Shown here: positions 48,172 through 59,702 of the stretch, piece after piece | How positions within the stretch are numbered: position 1 is the stretch's first letter | Layout of the letters: the number at the start of each line of letters is the position of its first letter | NCBI GenBank assembly: GCA_018389105.1 | Contig: JACATO010000651.1 | Span: forward strand, 515,890-579,889 | Direction: 5' to 3' | Length of the DNA: 64,000 nucleotides | Source: Nautilus pompilius | Lineage: Eukaryota > Mollusca > Cephalopoda > Nautilida > Nautilidae | The notes under the pieces: generated by a model | What the model saw: the letters and a program-made list of their open reading frames with translations, nothing else | What the model was told of the DNA's origin: nothing | The model's database searches: none | Made by a program: the position numbers and the translations under genes

Positions 48172-48728
48172 TACATTCGTGGCCCCGGTTAATCGCGGAA
48201 TTTTCCTTAGAACCCAACCAATAATTGTTCGTGGAAACCCCCGCATATTCGCGGAATCGCAAATATCTTCCGCGATTTTCTTATGGCTTTTTTCGTGGCA
48301 ATATATTTTTTTCACGCTTTCTTAACGCTAAATTATTAATAACAATATAATTTACTAATTTTGTAATATAAATACTAACGTAAATTCAGCAAAATATCAA
48401 TATAAAATAAACGCTATTGTCCGGAGGTTTGAAAGTAGCCAATCCGAGAGCGTTATTCATTTATCCTCGCTGCTGATTGGCTGCTGCCCACGAGGCGCTG
48501 TCTCAGGCAGATGCAGCCCAGCATCATCCCAGTTTACCGCGTGTAGCTATCTCGAGTGTTTCTCCGAGTGTTGTATTTTTATTAAATTATTATCATATAT
48601 TTACTTATATTTTACGTTATATTTTGACGTTTATAGGCATTTTTATGGACCACGTCCAATATTCGCCGTTTTTCACTCTTCTCGGGTGCTCAAGGGACGT
48701 AACCCCCGCGAATACCGGGGGACAACTG
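48172..48728. mobile_element. Tigger-like MITE
   Basis: The right end, reverse-complemented, reads CAGTTGTCCCCCGGTATTCG, then CGGGGGTTACGTCCCTTGAG. The left end (from about 48174) reads TTCGTGGCCCCGGTTAATCG, then CGGAATTTTCC and TTAGAACCC. The two align along about 40 bases as imperfect inverted repeats. The style of the ends is that of Tigger/pogo elements. The interior (about 450 bases) encodes no recognisable transposase, so it is non-autonomous. Confidence 0.65.
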
Positions 48729-48729
48729 T

Positions 48730-51580
48730 GTATATATATGCATAGTTGTGGCAGGTACTAATTGACTGGAAAGCGTCTAGTCAGTTGCCATGCCGTATTT
48801 TTTTCTCATAATTTCAGTTGGAAACGAAAGTTTTCGACCTCTGTCTGCTTCAAATATATATGTCATTGTTATGTAAATGTAAACTTAAGTTTATTAAGAA
48901 AACGAAGCAGGTGCTTTGAGAAGATCAGAGCTTCGCATGCCAATGATCAGAACCCGGCTCCATAAGAACTTAAAGAACACGTTTATTTGGCGTTAGATCC
49001 GAAAGTCAATAAATGCCGTGAAAAGTTGGTTCTTTAAGGTGACCAGTATAGGCCAAGTAAACATGAAGTTTATTGTGCTCGGTAACTCTTAATTTTTAAC
49101 CCTTCGGATCCTTTTGTTATTAAAAAAAACAAACATCCAAGTTATTATTAATGTAAGAGAACCCGTTCTTTTTTTTGCTTTCTCCTAAAGAGTGTGCTGA
49201 AATTTTATACGCAATTTCCACCGTAGCAATGACGTGATGCGCATCGGGTAAGAAAGTATACGGAATTCCGAGATATTTTGAACTGTCAAGGATTTTCTTC
49301 CTGCTAACTGACTTGTCATATTTAATATCAATACAACAAGCATAATGAAGAACATAAACAAACAAACAAGTCGTTTCAGAAATCTAATGTTGTTGTTTCT
49401 TTCACTGGCGCGTGCATGAAGTCTTATGAAGAGTGCTTCTTCCTCTCCTGTTACCTCTTGGTTATGGACGCCAGATTTGTTTACTGAGTCGTTTAACTCT
49501 ATAACAACAACAATAATAATTTGGAAGCGAGTTCTTCGACAGCCGCGTTCTCCCCGTTGCGCTAGAGATTACAACGATGTTATTGTAATGCTGCCAACTG
49601 TACGAAGATGCAGTGAGTGGTGCTGACGCATTTCCAGGAGGGTCACGGACGCCCACTTATAATCCTCAAAGAGTCGAGAGAGAGAGAGAGAGAGACTCGG
49701 AGTTGGAGACGTGCGTTTGTAAGTAAGTTCAACCCTCGGAACAGCAGATCCCAGATCTTAACAAGCGGAAACATTGCGTAGATCCAACTCGTATATCACT
49801 CATCTCTGTTAGTGCATAAAAAAAACAACATGTAAGTATATGTCATTTTGATATTTAGCTTAATTACACCCGAACCGCGACGGCCTGACCTTTAGAGACC
49901 CATTTCTCGGAATGGCGAGTGGCACTGGACAGAAACTACAATGGCGAGATTGTCGAATCCTTCAAGACAGCAGGTTCGCTGAAGAAATCTTCTAGCGGCA
50001 TTCGGTAGCGTTAATGTTTCGACTCGTTTTGGCCTGGAGCGATAAGAACGGTTCCCCCTTTGCCGCGACTTAATTGCCCCGGATGATGGCAGAGGCGGGG
50101 TGTGGAATGACGCCATGGAGTGAACTTTCTGAGCGCCATTAATATCAGTCTTTTGCAAGAAGCTTGTCAATGATGAAGGTATTACGCTGGGAACGACTTG
50201 GTGTTATTCGAACTACCCACTGATTATTTAGAACCTTTTTCTTGCTAATTTATCACCATCTTTCTTTTTAGCCTCTTCCGTCGTCGTCTGCTTTCATTGT
50301 TCGAGTACGTTTATGGAGAAATTGCATTTCCTCAATTCTCTATCTTTAAATAATTAATTAGTAGCCTATATTTCACTTACATCTATCCTTTGTTTTTCAT
50401 TACTTCATAACAACATTCTCTAAACCTTCGAAGGACGGATTTGTTACTTTAAATACTGTAGTAGGAAGAGAATCCGATTTACATTTTCCTGTTTGTTTTT
50501 CTTGTTTTTCTTTTTTTTCTAAAGTATTTCCGTTCAACGCTCAAGCGGAGAATAAGGAAGTTGGAGCAAATTGTTCCAGATGTAGATACATTTGCTAGCG
50601 AAATATAGGTTTAGTCAGAGTTCGTTGCCTACTCTCTCTCTCTCTCTCTCCCGAGACACCCTTAATTTCATCTATCATGAAGAGAATTGTTCTATGATGA
50701 AAACAACGTAACAAAAAAAGCCATATCCTAGAGGAAATAAAAACAACATGGTTTAATAAAATAATATGTAAAATATCATAAATAATTAAGTGGCAGTGTA
50801 TGAAGTAAAATATTAAACTTTTTTTAAATATTATACTTTATGTATAAACGCTACAGGACAGGTATTATCTTAGGAGACAGAAGACAATCGTCAAATTATC
50901 TCCCTTTACTGCAAATGCAGTACCACGAGTTGGTATTCTGCCCTTGAGATTGTTCAAATACCTGATAGTGCTCATCATCATTTGTCCAGAATCCTTCGGC
51001 TCGTGTTCTGTTAGAAGTCTGACTGGTTTCTTTCGAAGGCACCGCACACTTTTTTTTTTTTTTTTAATATTATTACACAAGATCGTTGGGAAACGAGGAG
51101 AAAGACTCTGGAATCTGTTGGTGCGTGGCGTATAGAAGGAAATCAGTTATCAGTACATTTTCGGTTACCGAGGAAATCATTCGTCAGACTGGCTGTATGT
51201 ACTATACTGTATCTGGCGATGGAGCTGCTGTAAGACCGCATGCAGCATTTATTGCTTAAGAATTGTGAAGAATGGGAGAGACACCATTTATGTGGAGAAG
51301 CTTTCACTACGTCGCAGTCAGCTGTCAGTATTTTGGTTACAGGAGAACGTTAGAAGAAGCTGCCGGATCCAGGTCCTCCCTTCTCGCACTAGGCGAAGTC
51401 CAGCGGCGATATCGGCAATAGATTTCGACGCGTGCATAGTAAACACAACGACACCTTAAGCACTCATGTATAATTATGCGAGAGACCGGCGTAATCGTTA
51501 ATAAGATGAATGATGATGATGATGATTATTATTATTATCATCGTTCGAGCGAAACTAAAGAGATGATGTTGAACGTGATA
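48730..51580. other. Intergenic, no gene recognised
   Basis: Mixed-composition DNA with GA (49676-49694) and CT (50633-50650) tracts. The minus-strand ORF at 49892-50170 (92 codons) is basic and Ser/Arg-rich in its middle but matches no family recognised here. Confidence 0.45.
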
Positions 51581-51590
51581 AATGAAAAAT

Positions 51591-51725
51591 GAGAGAGAGA
51601 GAGAGATGGAGAGAGAGAGAGAGAGAGAGGTAAGAGAGAGAGAGAGAGGTAAAAGAGATGGAGAGAGAGAGGTAAGAGAGATGGAGAGAGGTGAGAGAGA
51701 GAGAGGTAAGAGAGATGGAGAGGTG
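51591..51725. repeat. GA-rich microsatellite
   Basis: About 135 bases of GA dinucleotides broken by GGTAAGAGAG and GATGGAGAG units. The Arg/Glu ORFs crossing it are artefacts. Confidence 0.9.
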
Positions 51726-52575
51726 TGCGCAAGGTTTGTCGGTAAGGACCCACCGCTGAGCGGACGGAATCTAATTAATTACGGTGATGCGAGAGGAACC
51801 TCGCACGTGCAGAAGTTATTAGGGACGATCATTCTCTTTCGATAGAGGAAGGCAAAGAAAGAGAATCGTGCATTAGAGTAAAGATGAAAAGAATGGAATT
51901 CGAATGTAAGCGAATAATTTTTTATTTTTTGTCTTAAAAAAAAGAGAGGGGGAATTAAACGCTAATTTCGATGTTTCTTACATGTCCCGTTATTCCATAT
52001 TTATTTTTTTGAATTCCGAGATGTATGAGCTGTGAGTCATCCATCCATCCATCATAAGCACGCACAGGTAATAGTAATGCATGTACATTTCCTCGCTGAC
52101 CCCGTACGGGTCGATCGCATTAACGACCCGACCCGACAAGCTGTTGACGGCCTGACATCTATTTATTATTATTTAATCCTCCTCCTCCAGTGGAAATCGA
52201 AGGCCTCGTTCTCGTCACCGCCCGTCAGGCGGCGCCGCCGCGTTATTAGCTCGCAGCATGGACTTCTGCTGATTCCCCGGCTGGCTCACGTGTCTGGCGA
52301 GCCGACTGGCATTCGAGACGGGGCACGGACTTCAATCGTAATAACTAACAATAGCAGCAGCAGCAGCAGCAGGATCTCGAACGAGGTAGGTGAGACGTTC
52401 CGCTGTATGGACCAGTTCGCTTGTACCTGTTGTAGGCCGCCCACATCAGAGACCGAAGGGTGGGGGCCCTTTACCCCCCCCCCGACTCTCATCGATTCCA
52501 CTAATGGGGAATACTCGATGATTTTATCACGTGTATCTGTCCAGCGACGACGGTCGGGTCGTTCTGCCTTGTACC

Positions 52576-52637
<62 letters not shown>

Positions 52638-52661
52638 AATAATAATAATAATAATAATATT
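52576..52661. repeat. TTA tract joined to AAT tract (perfect hairpin)
   Basis: A run of TTA units (52576-52636) switches directly at 52637 to AAT units (to about 52660). The second run is the reverse complement of the first, so the junction can fold into a long A-T hairpin. Confidence 0.9.
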
Positions 52662-52744
52662 TATTTTTAAAGAAAATTTGTACCCTCCCCCTGCGGTGTC
52701 TTCTCTGAGAGGTTTTTCGGAAGTAGGTGGGGAGTTGGAAGATG

Positions 52745-53835
52745 GGTGAGAGAGAGACCTAAGTGGGGATGGAATAGCGAGAAAGGGTTAGCGGGACCTG
52801 CAGAGAGAGAGAGAGAGAGAGACCTAAGAGGGGATGGAATAGCGAGAAAGGGTTAGCGGGACCTGCAGAGAGAGAGAGAGAGAGACCTAAGAGGGGATGG
52901 AATAGCGAGAGAAAGGGTTAGCGGGACCTGCAGAGAGGAGAGAGAGACCTAAGAGGGGATGGAATAGCGAGAAAGGGTTAGCGGGACCTGCAGAGAGAGA
53001 GAGAGAGAGACCTAAGAGGGGATGGAATAGCGAGAAAGGGTTAGCGGGACCTGCAGAGAGAGAGGGAGAGAGAGACCTAAGAGGGGATGGAATAGCGAGA
53101 AAGGGTTAGCGGGACCTGCAGAGAGGGAGAGAGAGACCTAAGAGGGGATGGAATAGCGAGAAAGGGTTAGCGGGACCTGCAGAGAGGGAGTGAGAGACCT
53201 AAGAGGGGATGGAATAGCGAGAAAGGGTTAGCGGGACCTGCAGAGAGAGAGGGAGAGAGAGACCTAAGAGGGGATGGAATAGCGAGAAAGGGTTAGCGGG
53301 ACCTGCAGAGAGGGAGAGAGAGACCTAAGAGGGGATGGAATAGCGAGAAAGGGTTAGCGGGACCTGCAGAGAGGGAGAGAGAGACCTAAGAGGGGATGGA
53401 ATAGCGAGAAAGGGTTAGCGGGACCTGCAGAGAGGGAGAGAGAGACCTAAGAGGGGATGGAATAGCGAGAAAGGGTTAGCGGGACCTGCAGAGAGAGAGG
53501 GAGAGAGAGACCTAAGAGGGGATGGAATAGCGAGAAAGGGTTAGCGGGACCTGTAGAGAGAGAGGGAGAGAGAGACCTAAGAGGGGATGGAATAGCGAGA
53601 AAGGGTTAGCGGGACCTGCAGAGAGAGAGGGAGAGAGAGACCTAAGAGGGGATGGAATAGCGAGAAAGGGTTAGCGGGACCTGTAGAGAGAGAGGGAGAG
53701 AGAGACCTAAGAGGGGATGGAATAGCGAGAAAGGGTTAGCGGGACCTGCAGAGGGAGAGGGAGAAAGAGACCTAAGAGGGGATGGAATAGCGAGAAAGGG
53801 TTAGCGGGACCTGCAGAGGGAGAGGGAGAGAGAGT
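52745..53835. repeat. Minisatellite, 17 copies of a roughly 62-bp unit
   Basis: Seventeen copies of a unit with two invariant blocks, ACCTAAGAGGGGATGGAATA and GCGAGAAAGGGTTAGCGGG, then ACCTGCAGAG, joined by a purine spacer of variable length (GAGAGGGAGAGAGAG type). The first copy has AAGTGG instead of AAGAGG, and two copies carry CTGTAG for CTGCAG. The high copy identity points to recent expansion or ongoing homogenisation. No long ORF crosses it. Confidence 0.95.
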
Positions 53836-56690
53836 CGGGTGGGAAAAGTTGCGAATAAGACCAGGATTTAAAAGAAAAGGCAACAAATAGGGACTGTCAA
53901 AGGGATTAGGGGCTTTGGGTCGATGTATTTAAAAATAGCAGTAATAAAGTTGTTTTGGTGTGGGGGGTGCCTTTCTTCGATGTAACAGCCAGTTCTGTCG
54001 ATCTTTCTGGCCTGCCTTCTCTCTCCCCCCCCCCCCACCCCACCCCCGGATTGCCCTGGTCCATGGTTCACCGGGTCCGCCCGCCTGAAGTCGCTCGGCT
54101 CGGCCATTAAGATAATCTATAATGATGAGTCATGGCAAACAACGGTCTGCTCGTCACTTGCGTAATTTACTGCCTCCCGCGACAAAAGAACTGAATAGGT
54201 GCGCGGACCTGTCGATCGTCTACAGCAGGAGGCCGCATCTCGGCCTTGAGGGTCGCGCCTGCAGTTGGAAATCCCCCTCCCTCCCCCTCTCTCCCCCCCT
54301 TTTTTCCCCGGTAAGATGGATCAGTGTGGCGATTTTTTTTTTTTTTTTAAACTTGCCCTGTTGACATATTTGCCCGCGCACACGGGTGGTAAGAGAGATT
54401 TGACAGGTAAACAGATATCCCCGGGTCTGAACGAACACCTGTTTGGTCTGAAACCATGTAGAGGTACTTGGGAGGGAGGGGGGAACACACAAAACAAACA
54501 AACAACTATTTTTCCCGGTGGGTGGGGGGATTCTCCACCTGGACAAAACCTGCATCTTCTGAAACTCCGCTGTTTTAGCGGTGTGTTTAGGGGGCGGTAA
54601 CTCTGCATAACTTATTAACTAGGCTTATCCTGCATCCCCCCCTCTCTCTCTCTCTCCCCCATCCCTCCTTGTCGGCGATGTTGTTTGCGTCACCGAGCGA
54701 GCTGACGGTGGCAAACAAACAAAACAGCCCCAAAACTTAAAAGCAAGAAAATTAGAGGCCTTGCTGTAAATGATATCGAGTCGAATGAGTTCCAAGCCAC
54801 CTCACCATCTTCCTAGATTGGGCAGTGTAGCATCTGCATAGAGCATCCATAGTACATGTTGCTGATTTATACACATGGCTCGGACAGAGGCTGATTTAAA
54901 TACCTATGAACGTGTGCGATGGGATAGAAAATGCTAATGCACCGAAGTTTCGGTATACGTTGACTTCAGCGACAATCCGATTGCTTGCGTTGGTTGAGAG
55001 CGAAGTGGATAGATTTTTGCTTAGTTAGCCGAGCCACCAGTCTACGGCTATGTTACTTAACCCCCCCCCGCCCCGAAGTCTTAGTTTCTCCTGTTGATGC
55101 AGGTTACCCGCAGCAAGGTACGTTTAGCCTGGTTTCGACTTCGATGCAATTCCCCTCCTGTCACCTTCAAAACAGCAGATGGGAAGATTCAGGATTACTG
55201 ATAAGAATATCTGATTCTCACAGGCGTTTTGATAATTCTGAATGTTAGAAGTGGAAATCGATCATGAACGATAGAGGAAAAAAGATGCTTGACCTGTAGA
55301 CCTTGGTGTATCTATCAACTGGGGATTCTTCGCTTGTTTTTGACTGCGTTTTATAACTTTGGAATCGTCATTGAACTACTACTTCTAACTTTTTCTGTAC
55401 CTTATTTTAAAAGAAGAAAATCTATAAGTCCTATTTGTAACCTTTCGCTCGCCACACCGGTCTTTATTCTATTTATACTGCTAGAAGAAGCACTGTTTGT
55501 GTTGGCTGCATATCTAGTCAGAACGTGGAGCAAAACACAAGATTGGTTCGATATCGATTTGTCATGAAAGAGTTATATTAACGAGGCAGGTACTCGATGT
55601 CACATCCCCCCCACTACGAGTCGGCCTGTGCTGAGTAATACATATTTGAAGGATAGCGTGGCACGAATGCCATCCAGGTGGTGACGTACGGGAGATTAAA
55701 TTCGGGTCCGATGATCTTCAATCAGTCTCTTTGGACGTCTGGGAAGCGGATTACTTGTGTATCGACTAGGCGACGGAAATCCGTCTAGATGTTTGGAAGT
55801 ATGGCTCAGAATTATCGTCTGCGTGGATTTGGAAAAGTTGATTGTAATCAGGAATCTGGTAGACTGGCCGCAACTCGTGTAGGAAATTACCGACCTGCCT
55901 CGCAGACCTAGCACTCACGAGAGCAGACATTTCAATACTGCACTAAAAATAATTTTCTAATCTTAATCATAATCATTAATTTTGCTTGGAATTTATATCC
56001 TGCGGATTTTCCCCCATTTCATCTCATAGGCTCCGTTCGGTAATAGACGACTGTCTTCATATTTGGACAAGTAATGTGCTTCTTTTTTTTGAGTATATAT
56101 GATGTATATTTACTGTCTTGAGCAGGGAGAGCAACAGCGCCCTCTACTTGCAAGAAAGCGCGATGTGGACTCGATGTGCACTCACCCAAGGAAGGCTGTG
56201 TTAGCCACTTCTTCTCCCCCCCCCGATTGCCCTTGTGAATCCACACCCCGGTCGCCAGCGAGGAGACGGACCGTTCTTCGCCATGGCAACTCGCCCACTT
56301 GCGTCAGAATCTCCGTTCTTTAATTCTTGAAACCGTTGCGAAAGGCGTTTGCCTCCTTATCTTGGTCTCTCTCAGTACTGATTTCCTCTTACTTTCTCTG
56401 AAGCGTGTAAGAGTCGGTAATTTTATATATATATATATATATATATAATTCATCTGAAAAAGTTGGCCATTGCCATGTTTGATTTTTTTTTTTTAAAAAA
56501 GTGTTTCCGGCTGTTTCCGTGATTTAAGAAAATTTGATGTTATTCCAAATGTTTTTGTTTTGTAATGAAAAGTAAGTGCTCTTTTGAAAAATCTGTGTAG
56601 TATCTTTTAGTGTTCTAAATATTATTTTAGTTTTAAGAAAATATTTTATCGGCCCATCGTCGTTGCATTGATTCCGAGAGACTTGGGGCG
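53836..56690. other. Intergenic, no gene recognised
   Basis: Contains C-rich and G-rich homopolymer patches (about 54020-54050, 54270-54310) and a T-run (54335). The ORF at 55289-55567 (+, 92 codons) is strongly hydrophobic with two possible membrane segments, but has no recognised relatives and no promoter context. Confidence 0.4.
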
Positions 56691-56860
56691 GGTGAGGAGG
56701 AGGAGGTGAAAGAAAATGGCGGCCTATACAAATATTGTGATTTCGCGAGGAGATACGAAGAACCAACACGGGCGAGCTCAGAGCGTAGGTGTGAAGAGGT
56801 AGCGAGACGTGGTGCACGTTCTCGCCGAGCAGTATCGATTACAACTTATATTGCCCGCTG
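56660..56860 (+). promoter_or_regulatory. Possible promoter and first exon (ATGGCGGCC)
   Basis: A GC box (GGGGCGGG, about 56684) and a purine-rich leader precede AAAATGGCGGCC, which is both a strong Kozak start (56716) and a YY1 motif typical of transcription starts. From that ATG the frame is open for 28 codons. A consensus donor GTAAGT follows at 56860. The next exon was not found, so this may be chance. Confidence 0.25.
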
Positions 56861-57104
56861 TAAGTGTTCTAATGGAGCTATAGGTTGCAAATCTGCTTGG
56901 AATTCTTTCATCTAGGATATTAATTTTTTTTGCTAATGCAGGGTGAACTCGGCGGTGGCGCTCTGAACCGCCTGGCTTACTCTTCTGGCGTGCTGGCTTC
57001 CTTCCGCATCCAGAAAAATGTAAGGGCTCGCGTACGGACATTTTTTGCTGACATCGTCGGCACAAGGGTTAACAATTAAAGAAGAAGAAAAAAAATGCAA
57101 TTGC

Positions 57105-57250
57105 AGAAACATCGCGTTGGTAGGAGTGCAGCTGGCGATCTCGGAAAGTTCGGTTCGAATCCTGGTCGTGGCAGCCTGTACGCCAGGCGGGGGAAGCTGT
57201 CTTTTTACATGCTGAGAACTGGTTATCAGAACGCAGCAATCTATCAATCG
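57105..57250 (+). repeat. tRNA-derived SINE-like element
   Basis: CGCGTTGGTAGGAGTGC resembles the D-arm/A-box end of a tRNA, and GGTTCGAATCC (57152-57162) is a perfect B box. A body of about 90 bases follows. The ORFs overlapping it are not genes. Confidence 0.6.
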
Positions 57251-58469
57251 CCAAATTTCTACAAGATCGCGTTTTAGCTGGTCTCGGTGTTGTGGGACGA
57301 ACAGATCTCCTGGGTGACAAAAACCAGGTACGGTTCTCTCTTAATTCCCGGCTCTCCACACTTGTCCGTCTTTTCAAAAAAAATGTACTTATTCTTTACC
57401 CTTTATCTTGTACCGTTTATCTTACCGCTGAAAAGGGGGCCAGAATGCTTTAAAGAATTTCGGTGTGTGTGTGTGGGGGGACCGGTTACCTTCTTCACCA
57501 AAGATTTTGGTATCTGCCTATACATCCATTTTTCTATCGTTAGCGAGTTCTGGGTCTTGCGTAACTCTCAACGTCAACGGCGTGACGCAATCTGAGTGTC
57601 AGTGACGCCATTGGCTGTGACAGGGGGATCTGCTGAAACACCGACGGCTAATGGATTAGAATACGCATTACCTGGACTTGGCGGGACCGACTTTATTAAA
57701 TGGCTGTGGCGTGGTGGAAAATTACTCTTTCAACGTAATTTCATGCGAAGAAGATTCGAATTCCCTTTTTAATGGCCAGCCGGCACGGATCGAAGCTGGT
57801 TAGATGGAGAGCCGGTGTTCGCTGATTTAGATCCTTCCTCCCACAACAAATTAGGACCTAAACCTTTTTGCCGCATCGTGGCGGCGGGGAGAGAGATGGT
57901 TGTCTTGATTAATTGTCTTCGCGATCTGAATGCAAAATGAATTCGCGTGTGTGTGTGTGTGTGGGAGGGAGGCGCTAATCAAAAGAACGGGTTACCAGGA
58001 GGCCATATGAGTGCTCTCCCCTCCTCTCTCACCACCCGGGGGACGTGATTCGACCCCATGATGCAACACGAGTCTTATTTATAACATTACCCCGTCTCGA
58101 ACGCGATCTGTGGGGAGCATTTAAAATGGAGTTAATATTTTGTCGTCTTCGTTGCCGACAAAGTTTCTCTAGTGTTTGCAGTTTCGTTTTCAATTAAAAG
58201 GGAAATGGCGACAACGAAGCCACCTCGATTTTTAACACCGGTAGATGGCATTATCAGATATTATCGACTTATAGGCGAGCGGGGTTTTTGTTGTTGTTGT
58301 TGTTTTTTTTAAACTCTGCGTCCGGTCGTAAATGGCTGCCATAAAATTTGTTTAGGGAGTCGGTGCTGATTATTTGATTTTTTAAAAAAAAGAGAATGTT
58401 TCGCTTTATCGTCGAACCGTATTTTCTATTTTGCTCCTGAGGAGGATTGTTTTTCAGCTTGCTGATATT

Positions 58470-58545
58470 TCCCACAGGGGTGCGAGCTGGTCTCGAACCA
58501 ACGATTTGACACGTTTTCTTACCACCAACTGGGGAAGTGGGCTTC
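58470..58545 (-). repeat. tRNA-derived SINE-like element
   Basis: The minus strand carries CCCAGTTGGTGGTAAG (A-box side, about 58520-58535) and GGTTCGAGACC (58489-58499), a perfect B box, at roughly tRNA-like spacing. Confidence 0.55.
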
Positions 58546-59198
58546 TTCCGGGTAGTCCGGTTTTCTCGGCTGTGTGGACTTCTACTTTCAGTTTTTCTTT
58601 ACAACTACACTGCAATATCAAATGAGTCTACTAGAAGCCATGATAGTATTTACAGCGAATACTTTATTCTCCGAAGTGGGAGGGGGCAGGCTGAATGAGG
58701 AGTGGAAGGGGTCAAGTTATCTTTTTGGATTCCTCCACGTAGCCATTAAAGTTGACACCAGTTCACTTCGGTTGCGTGATAGACTTCTGATTTCTTGTCC
58801 TGTCGAATCCCAAACATCCGTAACATCTCAGTTCGATTGAGAACCTGCAGGCCCCTGAATCGAAACGTCCCGATACTGTCGTCTTCTAACCACTCCTGCG
58901 CTTGTTCAGCCTGATGACAGGGGTCCCGGCCGTCTCGAAACTAGAAGTTACCGCCGGGAGAAATGGTTGAGCCACACGAAGGAGAAGGTTGTGGAGTGTT
59001 TTCGAGTACTGTTCCTCGTCCATAGCTGTGTCCGTGGGTAAAACGTAAGTGTCTTTGCCTTTGGCAGAACAAGCATCCCTAGATATGGGCAGTTTCTGGA
59101 TGTTTCCTAGTTGGGATGGTAGACTCAGGCTCTCATCATCTTTTTTGCCTTCAGGCAATCTTTCACGTCGCCAAGGAAACCACTGAAGAAACGCATTC

Positions 59199-59702
59199 TC
59201 ACAGTGCGCGAAGACTACTTTCCATTGCTTCAGTGGGTGGACGCTCCTGGGATTCTCTCTCTCTCTCAAGCATAGTGAACGCGCGGTGCTGGCATCTGTA
59301 CCTGGGAGGTAGCTTCATAGCTCCCAGTTTCCTTATATTTCTTGATCCAAGATGCTGTGTTTTGGCTGGCATACCTTCATAGCCCCTGTTGGCCATTTGA
59401 CGACTGGGTAAACCTTTAAGGGGCTGAGTGATAGCCAGGTGCCTTAGAAGTACCTTAGAATTTTCAAATAATCGGTGGTGGTTACCTAAAGTGAAATTGG
59501 TTGCCATTTTTAACAAATGGTGCCAGATTATCATTTTTACAAAGATGGTTATCGGATGTTGTTGATCCAGTCTTAGAATAATGTTCGCGGGTGTGGGGCA
59601 GAACTTCGCCTGCTTTTGTAGTATCTTTGCAATGGACGATGTGGGATCATTTGAGAATTTAAAATGCGTTTCGGCGATTCTATCTTCATTTACGCCTGGC
59701 AT
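59199..59702 (-). CDS. Unrecognised ORF, 167 codons
   Basis: ATG-initiated and not built from a microsatellite. The protein is basic and amphipathic, without a signal peptide or a clear membrane segment; its start reads MPGVNEDRIAETHF. A second minus-strand ORF (58886-59269, 127 codons) overlaps its 3' end in another frame, which could be one broken reading frame. No family was recognised and no promoter or splice context is evident. A transposon-derived fragment or chance are the likeliest explanations. Confidence 0.15.
   Translation of the reverse strand: MPGVNEDRIAETHFKFSNDPTSSIAKILQKQAKFCPTPANIILRLDQQHPITIFVKMIIWHHLLKMATNFTLGNHHRLFENSKVLLRHLAITQPLKGLPSRQMANRGYEGMPAKTQHLGSRNIRKLGAMKLPPRYRCQHRAFTMLERERESQERPPTEAMESSLRAL

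Noticed and set aside
52032-52670. 212-codon plus-strand ORF
   Set aside because: Its last third is the TTA/AAT tract read as poly-Ile and poly-Asn; the rest has no family resemblance and no promoter or splice context.
47112-53835. CRISPR array
   Set aside because: The arrays are direct tandem minisatellites with low-complexity purine spacers in an animal genome; there are no unique spacers and no cas genes.
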